Part shown: piece by piece, positions 60,401 to 64,000 of the stretch | How the letters are laid out: every line of letters starts with the position of its first letter | Numbering within the stretch: the stretch's first letter is position 1 | Origin: Cyrtodaria siliqua | Taxonomy: Eukaryota > Mollusca > Bivalvia > Adapedonta > Hiatellidae | Length of the DNA stretch: 64,000 nt | NCBI GenBank assembly: GCA_037043455.1 | Contig: JAWPHD010005547.1 | Span: 1 to 64,000 of the forward strand | Reading direction: 5' to 3' | Notes under the pieces: model-generated | What the model was told of the DNA's origin: nothing | Seen by the model: only the letters and a program-made list of their open reading frames with translations | The model's database searches: none | Program-made: the position numbers and the translations under genes

Positions 60401-60487
60401 CATAGTAACAATTGCGCTGGTTTCAAGTAAAGGAAGACATTCAAACGTCAATTAACGACCGAGTCAGGGTTCAAGTCCGACTCACAG
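36384..60487 (+). CDS. Alpha-2-macroglobulin / CD109-like thioester-family gene, N-terminal half
   Basis: Twelve exons join in phase into 462 codons without a stop: 36384-36442, 36805-36965, 49987-50012, 51074-51227, 53334-53404, 54225-54350, 54488-54533, 55143-55227, 56388-56478, 57865-58089, 58946-59188, 59786-59884. A thirteenth (60281-60487) is disrupted. The product begins with a signal peptide and then follows the macroglobulin (MG) domain order of secreted or membrane-anchored protease-trapping and complement-like proteins: MG1 (about residues 20-110), MG2 with a TDKxxYSAGQ motif (about 122-214), MG3 starting at VLPRF (about 215-310), MG4 (to about 429) and the start of MG5. The family is usually 1400-1900 residues and adds a bait region, TED with GCGEQ and a receptor-binding domain; none is seen here. 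TEP, CD109 and A2M cannot be told apart from this half alone. Confidence 0.85.
36805..36965 (+). CDS. TEP-like gene exon 2: MG1 start
   Basis: Residues 20-73. It contains [17 protein letters not shown], the classic MG1 opening of the A2M family (P-x-x-x-x-P-G-x-P-L-x-V-x-V), followed by a Ser/Asn-rich stretch. The acceptor is CTTCAG|TACG, and the donor CAG|GTACTG leaves phase 1. Confidence 0.85.
36970..38435. other. Intron 2, unique part
   Basis: No exon or repeat family recognised between exon 2 and the reverse-transcriptase fragment. Confidence 0.4.
38440..38945 (-). pseudogene. Reverse-transcriptase fragment (Penelope-like or related)
   Basis: On the minus strand, [19 protein letters not shown] (about 38800-38740) and then [20 protein letters not shown] (about 38545-38485) are signature segments of a retroelement RT widespread in invertebrates: the D-F-S-T-L-Y block carries a catalytic Asp, followed by the [10 protein letters not shown] block. 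I associate this with Penelope-like elements but cannot prove the clade. The frame shifts near 38700, and the sequence stops after about 38447, before the second catalytic motif. It is a dead fragment in intron 2. Confidence 0.65.
39010..39250. repeat. Direct repeat, left copy, next to (ACTC)n
   Basis: The sequence from GATACGATACAAACC through GGTATTTCATCATT, ATATATACAAACAATGTCTT, TCGAAGTAGAGATGCT and GTTATACGTCGT to GACCCATCA is repeated, diverged, at about 48664-48965. The pair flanks the Gypsy element 9.6 kb apart in the same orientation, so these may be its long terminal repeats or insertion-flanking duplicates. Confidence 0.85.
39258..39614. repeat. (ACTC)n microsatellite, about 90 copies
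   Basis: An almost perfect tetranucleotide tract. The 172-codon open frame over it (THSLTHSL repeats) is an artefact. Confidence 0.99.
39929..40125. repeat. 30-bp tandem repeat with 60-bp alternation
   Basis: Six units such as GACACTTCTGGGGAACTGAA alternate between a GGTGGACACTTC and an (A/G)ATAG(A/G)CAATTC version, so the real period is 60 bp, three times. Since 30 bp is ten codons, all frames look like repeat proteins ([14 protein letters not shown]), but nothing supports translation. Confidence 0.9.
40252..40527 (-). pseudogene. Gypsy polyprotein C-terminus
   Basis: [20 protein letters not shown] and [17 protein letters not shown] match the C-terminal domain that follows the integrase core in mollusc Gypsy elements (P-x-x-P-V-Y-x-V, then x-L-H-R-N-x-L-L-P). 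It ends with a Ser/Pro-rich tail and a stop at 40252. Confidence 0.8.
40575..40930 (-). pseudogene. Gypsy integrase, C-terminal part of core
   Basis: [20 protein letters not shown] and [19 protein letters not shown] match the segment after the catalytic Glu in Gypsy integrases (usually E-x-x-x-x-W-x-x-Y-I... and S-P-x-F-L-M-F-G-R-x-P-R-L-P). It is separated from the zinc-binding piece by frame breaks. Confidence 0.8.
41011..41610 (-). pseudogene. Gypsy integrase, zinc-binding and core start
   Basis: A 199-codon open frame has a linker, then [11 protein letters not shown]...[14 protein letters not shown]...CERCICRK, an H-H-C-C type zinc-binding layout in which the second His (normally after MG) seems replaced by Glu. 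[11 protein letters not shown] carries the first Asp of the DDE catalytic triad. The rest of the catalytic core is missing or shifted. Confidence 0.82.
41930..42240 (-). pseudogene. Gypsy RNase H region
   Basis: [20 protein letters not shown] and [13 protein letters not shown] match the start of Gypsy RNase H, where the family has a catalytic Asp in x-x-D-A-S-x-x-G-L-G. Here the Asp position reads Asn in the aligned text, which would abolish activity. [16 protein letters not shown] follows as expected. Confidence 0.8.
42240..43160 (-). pseudogene. Gypsy reverse transcriptase
   Basis: An intact piece (42669-42941) contains [21 protein letters not shown] and [13 protein letters not shown], the Gypsy RT motifs with the first catalytic Asp in KLDL. 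The frame then breaks at about 42690. The palm motif equivalent to F-x-D-D is found in another frame near 42590, in sequence with several stops. Upstream (42935-43159) is the usual N-terminal linker. Confidence 0.88.
43447..43830 (-). pseudogene. Gypsy aspartic protease domain
   Basis: A 127-codon open piece has the retropepsin layout: [14 protein letters not shown] with the catalytic D-S-G, and about 80 residues on, PVIIGTNVI corresponding to the conserved hydrophobic-Ile-Gly-x-(N/D) strand. It is followed in another frame (43220-43483) by a spacer of the sort found between protease and RT. Confidence 0.8.
44080..45045 (-). pseudogene. Gypsy gag-like region
   Basis: The frame opens with MSTGKNPMT and meets a stop within ten codons. 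Further in, [11 protein letters not shown] and then [11 protein letters not shown] match the start of the capsid-type gag of mollusc Gypsy elements (P-K-x-P-x-F-S-G, then W-x-x-E-V). The intact piece is 44406-44627. After it lie an N/G/R-rich stretch and frameshifts. It would form virus-like particles in an intact element. Confidence 0.65.
45046..45830. other. Intron 2 sequence upstream of the Gypsy gag start
   Basis: No coding recognised. It contains a (CT)n run at about 45425-45440 and could be the leader of the element. Confidence 0.4.
45830..46870. mobile_element. Dispersed tandem repeat, about 190-bp units
   Basis: After an AACAAGAGGCCCAAAAGGGC start, units repeat ATGTGACCC(C)TGGGG..GGGCCAAATTTGA, GGGTCACCATTTGAAC, TAAATACAAAATATTA and CTCTTGTA.TTTCAGAGAAG four to five times. 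This is typical of dispersed mollusc repeats. Open frames here are not genes. Confidence 0.8.
47095..47960. mobile_element. Dispersed tandem repeat, about 160-bp units, ACGG tail
   Basis: Units contain AAGGGCCATAACTC.GGTGTTA, AGCTGATTTTCAAACTTGTT, CAAGTTTGGTAAATATCAAA and AATGAAGG. The block ends at about 47895-47925 in GGACGGACGACGGACGGACG, similar to the tail of the 11.7-13.6 kb array. Confidence 0.85.
47961..48660. other. Intron 2 spacer between repeat blocks
   Basis: No gene recognised. The Cys-containing minus-strand frame 48111-48380 has no domain that I know. Confidence 0.4.
48664..48968. repeat. Direct repeat, right copy, with a 15-bp tandem insert
   Basis: Matches the left copy at 39010-39250. 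It differs by an insertion at 48776-48838 of four units of ACGAATTACAAATGT. Confidence 0.85.
48969..49190. repeat. (ACTC)n microsatellite, about 55 copies
   Basis: A near-perfect tract at the same position within the direct repeat as the tract at 39.3 kb, so it is part of the repeated unit. The THSL-repeat open frame is an artefact. Confidence 0.99.
49195..49985. other. Intron 2 end, no gene recognised
   Basis: Contains a CTCTCTCTCT run at about 49458. Short open frames have no recognisable domain. Confidence 0.4.
49987..50012 (+). CDS. TEP-like gene exon 3: 26-nt microexon
   Basis: TTTGCAG|GAGAAC...CTACAG|GTTATG encodes residues 74-82 (EHGSIQLQ after the split Gly). It is required by phase: exon 2 ends in phase 1 and exon 4 begins in phase 0, and 26 nt converts one into the other. 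The resulting join to VPETL matches the family pattern of a beta strand leading into VPE. It was found by this logic rather than by open-frame length. Confidence 0.65.
50510..50745. repeat. Inverted-repeat (foldback) segment in intron 3
   Basis: CAACTATTTAATTCC (50604-50618) is the exact reverse complement of GGAATTAAATAGTTG (50711-50725). Phrases CCTCGGGAAACGAGTA and GAGGCGCCGAGTACTC next to the arms add weaker symmetry. It may be a small MITE. Confidence 0.7.
51074..51227 (+). CDS. TEP-like gene exon 4: MG1 end and MG2 start
   Basis: Residues 83-133, [16 protein letters not shown]... to [13 protein letters not shown]. The last part is the MG2 signature, for which most family members have TDKPxYxPGQ; here Pro-Ile is Thr-Arg. 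It ends in phase 1 at GAAG|GTGACC. Confidence 0.88.
51230..53330. other. Intron 4
   Basis: Two kilobases of AT-rich sequence. No exon, repeat family or RNA gene recognised. Confidence 0.5.
53334..53404 (+). CDS. TEP-like gene exon 5: MG2
   Basis: Residues 134-157. [16 protein letters not shown] corresponds to the V-x-F/Y-R-V strand of MG2. Acceptor TTTTTCAG, donor ATATTT|GTAAGA, ends phase 0. Confidence 0.85.
53410..54220. repeat. Intron 5 with an inverted repeat at 53973-54063
   Basis: CCTTTTTCCATATCATCCC (53973-53991) has reverse-complement partners GGGATGATAT (54034) and GATGTGGAAAAAG (54051-54063), with further symmetry in CAATATC..GATATTG. A TGACGTCA palindrome lies at about 53866. Confidence 0.65.
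54225..54350 (+). CDS. TEP-like gene exon 6: MG2
   Basis: Forty-two codons (residues 158-199) including DGKDNKIQ and [16 protein letters not shown], equivalent to the family's D-P-x-G-N-x-I and L-S-x-E-P-x-x-G-x-W-x-I strands. Donor AAG|GTAAAG, phase 0. Confidence 0.88.
54488..54533 (+). CDS. TEP-like gene exon 7: MG2 end
   Basis: Residues 200-214, [15 protein letters not shown], the terminal MG2 strand (usually K-x-F-x-V-x-E-Y). Donor TATG|GTAATT, phase 1. The intron before it is only 137 bp. Confidence 0.85.
55143..55227 (+). CDS. TEP-like gene exon 8: MG3 start
   Basis: Residues 215-242, starting [13 protein letters not shown], the MG3 hallmark (VLPKFEV in most relatives). The acceptor is CTTATCAG and the donor AAT|GTAAGT leaves phase 2. 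Confidence 0.88.
55530..55720 (+). mobile_element. Dispersed element family, copy C (intron 8)
   Basis: ACCCTAGAACCGGGTTTAAA, CAGCGGCCTTTTTGC.ACTGA and CAAGGCGGCAGCCCTA match the family. It is followed by GTGTGATGTCACATGCC and a GGTTGACTATGA tail. Confidence 0.75.
55920..56165 (-). mobile_element. Dispersed element family, copy D, inverted (intron 8)
   Basis: Reverse-complement landmarks are GGGCTACCGCCTTGGAACGG, GGCAAACAAAGGCC, TAAACCAGGTTCAAGGGTAC and ATTGTCATCCCAATAAACGG. With copy C it forms an inverted pair about 400 bp apart. Confidence 0.78.
56388..56478 (+). CDS. TEP-like gene exon 9: MG3
   Basis: Residues 243-273, including [16 protein letters not shown], matching the Y/F-x-x-x-K-P-V-x-G strand of MG3. 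Donor CAG|GTGTTT, phase 0. Confidence 0.87.
56480..57860. other. Intron 9 with an (AAT)n microsatellite
   Basis: An (AAT)n run lies at about 57229-57253. No exon recognised; minus-strand frame 57215-57490 is unsupported. Confidence 0.45.
57865..58089 (+). CDS. TEP-like gene exon 10: MG3 end and MG4 start
   Basis: Seventy-five codons (residues 274-348). It contains [20 protein letters not shown], a typical end-of-MG3 strand pair, and [11 protein letters not shown], corresponding to F-K-P-G-L-P-Y at the start of MG4. Acceptor TTAACAG, donor ACG|GTAAGT. Confidence 0.87.
58090..58945. other. Intron 10
   Basis: AT-rich sequence with no feature recognised. Confidence 0.45.
58946..59188 (+). CDS. 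TEP-like gene exon 11: MG4
   Basis: Eighty-one codons (residues 349-429) with [19 protein letters not shown], a C-x-x-N-x-P segment and a closing [11 protein letters not shown]. The exon starts after TTCTGAAG and ends TCG|GTAGGT. Length and phase fit the flanking exons. Confidence 0.87.
59190..59785. other. Intron 11
   Basis: AT-rich sequence with no feature recognised. Confidence 0.45.
59786..59884 (+). CDS. TEP-like gene exon 12: MG5
   Basis: Thirty-three codons (residues 430-462) ending [11 protein letters not shown], the last intact exon. Acceptor TTTTCAG, donor AAG|GTTTGT, phase 0. Confidence 0.85.
60025..60205 (+). mobile_element. Dispersed element family, copy E (intron 12)
   Basis: GTCCCGTTTTATTGGGTTTA, GTGCACCATAGAACCTGGTT, CAGCGGCCTTTTTGCCACTG and CCAAGGCGGTTTCCCTATTG give the best-preserved example of the family. 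It ends about 75 bp before the frameshifted exon 13. Confidence 0.78.
60281..60487 (+). pseudogene. TEP-like gene exon 13: MG5/MG6, frameshifted
   Basis: Homology to the family continues but in three frames. After the acceptor TTTTAACAG, the phase-0 frame stops within nine codons. The frame one base further reads [10 protein letters not shown] to [11 protein letters not shown], the MG6 pattern, and then stops. The third frame takes over at about 60430 with [15 protein letters not shown], the expected MG6 strand. Two single-base differences, one in the ATATTATTA run near 60288-60296 and one in the AAAGGAAG run near 60429-60435, explain this. The exon ends at ACAG|GCAAGT, a GC-type donor. It is either an inactivating lesion or a pair of sequencing errors in short homopolymer-like contexts. 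Confidence 0.7.
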
Positions 60488-60489
60488 GC

Positions 60490-61455
60490 AAGTTACAGAT
60501 ATTCAGGAATGTATTTCTGATTTAGACCTGATGAAATATATAAAAACAATAGTGCATATTTCCCAACATTGTTGATAAACAGAGAATAATAAATGTATAT
60601 TTTCATATCACACCCAATCAGACTTGAGATGCCATATTAGCCCGAAAACTTATAGCATATCCTTTAGCAAATACGTTGAGAGCCTGTCACCTTCAGCTCA
60701 CTCATGAAGCTATTTTCCAGGGTGAATAATCAATTTTATTAACAGTTAGGCTGTCTGTCTATCTAAATGTTACAAAACATGTGTTTACTGAACTACTATT
60801 ATATCACAAACTGACAAGTTGTTTCCTTACAATAGCACAATAATAAACTCATTTGTTAACAAAAAACAAGCATTTACTAATTGCGTAGGCTATTTTAAAC
60901 AATGGTCTGTCAATGATATGTCCTGTGATCATAGCATGCCCTTTCGTTTCAGCCACCAGTTAACGATGAAAAACGAAATAGCATTGGTCCATAGATATTC
61001 AGTTCCGAATAGTTATTACATTAAGTATTTCTTTAGTGTTTTACATTGGTGCTTTTAATGATTGATTTATCTAGTCCTAAATACATATGGGAAAAGTGTT
61101 TGTGTTACAAAAGCAAATATATTTACAATGTACTGGAAGTCAAATGTACATGGATGCACAATGTAGACTTGCCAATATCTAATGAGGCGCCAATGATTTT
61201 AACCCTACAACAACACGTTATATGTTGTGTTTGTTAAGCGCACAGTAGTAATTGCAATTATCGTTGATATCGTATTTTTGAAAAACCGACAAAGCTGAAA
61301 ATTGTAGCGCTTGCACTAAAATCAGCAGAACAACATTTTGCTCATGATTCTTGAACTATATCTAGCCTATGGTATAGGTGAAAAGCAAACTATGACCTCA
61401 TTGGAATAAAGCTACAGTGCTGTTCAGTATAAATTCCTTACTATCCAAATTGTAT
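60490..61455. other. Non-coding stretch after exon 13
   Basis: I looked for the next TEP-family exons here and found none convincing. A sequence after GTTTCAG at about 60951 is open in one frame but does not fit the required phase or the family. Confidence 0.4.
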
Positions 61456-61474
61456 TATGGATTTACAAAATTAA

Positions 61475-61848
61475 GTATATGCCCCTGAAGGGAGGCATAT
61501 AGTAATTGCACCGATTACATATGCTTCTCTTCAGGAGCATCAAGATAATGTCCATCCGTCCGTTTTTACTTCCGTTTTTTCCTTCGTTCGTCAGTCATTC
61601 ATATTTCAACCGTTACTTTGAAAACACTGAATTATATTGCACATAAATTCATAGAAATGAGCAGTTGTGTCGTGTGCAAGAATTAAGTCGGTACCTTCAA
61701 AGGTCAAGGTATTTTAACATTAGCTCGGCTAAATACAAAAGGAGATTGCAGACAAGAGCCAGTTTTCTTTAGAGATAAGAATGAAGGACCATTGAGGACC
61801 ATATGTTAGACTGGCTTGTAGACAAATGTGTTATCCCCTTGAAATAAA

Positions 61849-61880
<32 letters not shown>
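61475..61880 (+). mobile_element. Dispersed repeat ending in a LINE-like (TTA)n tail
   Basis: The block starts near GAAGGGAGGCATATAGTAAT and GCACCGATTACATATGCTTC, then TCCATCCGTCCG. It closes with CTTGAAATAAAG followed by (TTA)n at about 61850-61879. The AATAAA-plus-simple-repeat ending resembles the minus-strand tail at 19.3 kb. Two elements may be joined here. Confidence 0.55.
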
Positions 61881-61884
61881 GATA

Positions 61885-62600
61885 AAAGGTCCGTATCTTT
61901 GACCGATTTACCTAGTGACACTTATGGTAAATATTACACCATAGCGCTACACACATGCTCAAACATGAACATATATACATTTGTTACAAAAACATGACAA
62001 GATCGGCCCTTTGGTGAGTTTTATGCATGAACTTGTGGTATTCGAGCTTTATTCAATTGAAATATGACTGTTTGTACCGGAATTGTGGAATTTCTTAGGA
62101 ACCTCTCCGGAAAGAGCGGATGAAGCTGTGCCGCAAAATGTATTGCACTGACACTCGCGAAATAAATTCAAACTAAATCATCGTGACATAGTATAATGTT
62201 ACAGAATGTCCACCCAGCTTCTCGCTCAGCTAAAATATATGCAAAACAATTATCTACAAAAACACCACACATTTCAAGTGGCACCAACTTCAACGCATGC
62301 ACAGACGCGTACTCAAAAATAGTTATCATAAATATAGGCTACTTATGACATACATATGTTACACTCTCCAAAATCTTATTATATGACACATACCGACGTT
62401 GTCAGACATTCCCGCGCACTGCACACATCCCTATTGCAAGTAGCTATGTTCTACTTTCAACTACATTACATTAACGCAACGCTTACAACTAAACTCTCTA
62501 CTCACCTTTTTATATCGAACGTTTCCACCAGGTTTTCCAGAAACTGTTCTACAACGGGTTTTAAATGCCAACTAAAAAAATAGTTGGCCTACTGTCCGAC
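61885..62600. other. Non-coding stretch, no gene recognised
   Basis: The open frame 62356-62583 has no recognisable domain. Confidence 0.4.
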
Positions 62601-62609
62601 ACAATCCAG

Positions 62610-64000
62610 CAGGTATTTTTCATCAGTACAACGTTGGTACAACGTAATAATCCATCGTTGTTTTGACATACAATTCACAGTCAAAATGAACGTTATTTAT
62701 ATATTTTTCCCCACAAAATGACGTCAAAAACCAACTTGATTAACAGTTAAAATCAAAGTTTTTTAGATGTCATTTTACTATGATGTACCGACGTAAAAAT
62801 CCAACGTTTCATTGACGTTGGATTAACAGTCAGGATGACAGTTGTTTAGACGTCATTTTTCCGACGTTGTACCGACGTCAAAACCACCTTTGTATTGACA
62901 TCGGATGTTGTATTTTATTATACTTGCGATTTTTTCTCTCATTTTAGGTTTTAGTTATATTGTTTATTCACGTTTCAGTTGTCTGACAAGCTGCCGAGTG
63001 AAAAAAGTAGCAAACATTTTCTACTACACAAAGATCAATGTTAATGATGGTTAACATAACATGAAAGCGATAGTTAATTTGTATATATCTGTATTAACTT
63101 TCAAACTGTTTATTGCTTTTTATTTCGTGCGTTTATATAGATATTAGTCGAAATGTTTATACATATGTGATCAAATAGTTAAAAGTACACATCAAACCAT
63201 AACCATGAAGTCATCAACTAAGAAAATAATATTTAAGATGTGTTTTATAAAATTATAATTACGCCCTTTAATGTGTCCGTGATGAGTTGTTTTTGATATT
63301 GTTGATTTAAATGAAAAATATAGGACAATCCAAAGTCATATGATGACGCCTAGCTTGAATTTCACGTCAGTATAACGTTGGCGCAACGTTATAACCTGGC
63401 ATTGTAGTGGCATTTATTTCACATTCAAAATGAAAGAGTATGAAGTCATTTTCCGACGTACAAAATGACGTCAAAACCCAGCGTTGTATTGACGTCAAGT
63501 GTTGACGTCTGACGGACGTCAAACCCCAAGCTTTTAACTGACGTCAATTCAACGTAATTTGACGTCAAATAACGTCTGTATAACATCATAAGCCTAAGTA
63601 GCAAAGAAGTTGGATTAGCAGTCAAAATGGAGTTTTTAAGACGACATATTCCAACGTCAAACGTAAGTCCGACGTAATATTATCATCAAAAGTTGACGTC
63701 CAACGGATGTCAAAATCCAATTTTGTATCTGACGTAAAATCAATGTTATTTGACATCAGTATACTGTTGGTGGAACGTCATAAACCAAGGTAGTACTGGC
63801 GTTTGATTAACAGTCAACATTAACGTTGTTTAGAAGTCATATTCAGACGTCAAACATACGTCAAAGTCCGTCGTTGTATTGACGTTGGTTTTAAGTTAAT
63901 GCACTCACACCATCTTTGTACTGACGTTGGATTTAGGTCACAATGATTGTGCATTATTTCCACGTATACATGAACACAATCCCACGTCAGTACGACGTCA
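62610..64000. repeat. Dispersed repeat field rich in GACGTC and AACGTTG
   Basis: Degenerate units combine GTACAACGTTGG-like, TTAACAGTCAAAATGA, TTTTAGACGTCATTTT and CCGACGT..TACCGACGTCAA phrases. They are dense at 62620-62910 and 63360-64000, with a quieter gap between them. The unit is about 150 bp but irregular, and the array runs off the window end. Confidence 0.8.

Noticed and set aside
36384..60487. Assignment to complement C3 or to A2M itself
   Set aside because: The N-terminal MG domains alone cannot separate C3, A2M, CD109 and TEP, and the decisive bait and thioester parts are missing.
60951..61058. Possible next TEP-like exon after GTTTCAG
   Set aside because: The required phase meets a stop after three codons, and the open frame does not resemble the expected MG6 sequence.

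Overview
This is an AT-rich, intron-bearing, repeat-dense animal nuclear segment with no bacterial-type gene layout. The dispersed repeats (blocks ending in ACGG/CAGA tails, GACCTTGACCTTTGACC blocks, foldback elements, a Gypsy element and other retroelement fragments) and the style of the one host gene suggest a mollusc, most likely a bivalve. The taxon is an inference; no marker gene fixes it.

One host gene is supported. On the + strand from 36384, a split gene encodes the N-terminal half of an alpha-2-macroglobulin / CD109 / thioester-protein (TEP) family member. Twelve exons (36384-59884) join with compatible phases and GT-AG sites into 462 uninterrupted codons: signal peptide, then MG1 to early MG5. 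A thirteenth exon (60281-60487, MG5/MG6) is clearly homologous but carries two single-base frameshifts and a GC donor. The bait region, thioester domain and C-terminal half are not seen in the remaining 3.5 kb. A possible upstream promoter and non-coding first exon lies at 18530-18731 (CRE, E-box, TATA, initiator, splice donor).

Layout. 1-9.4 kb: minisatellites, small foldbacks, AT-rich repeats. 11.7-13.6 kb: about 320-bp tandem units. 14.4-14.9 kb: foldback element. 16.1-16.8 kb: 85-bp tandem repeat, a dispersed element and a G-rich tract. 19.3-21.1 kb: 3' end of a minus-strand LINE. 23.5-25.4 kb: 58-bp satellite with a 368-bp higher-order repeat. 25.9-33.0 kb: a 33-bp minisatellite in two opposite orientations around a TIR element with a tRNA-like core and a pentanucleotide array. 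33.2-35.8 kb: dispersed and tandem repeats. 36.4-60.5 kb: the TEP-like gene. Its 13-kb second intron holds a reverse-transcriptase fragment, a decayed minus-strand Ty3/Gypsy element (gag, protease, RT, RNase H, integrase) bracketed by direct repeats with long (ACTC)n tracts, and two further dispersed repeat blocks. 61.5-64.0 kb: a LINE-like tail with (TTA)n and a field rich in GACGTC/AACGTT motifs.

Most other long open frames are by-products of tandem repeats and are not called as genes. Repeat boundaries are read by eye and are approximate.
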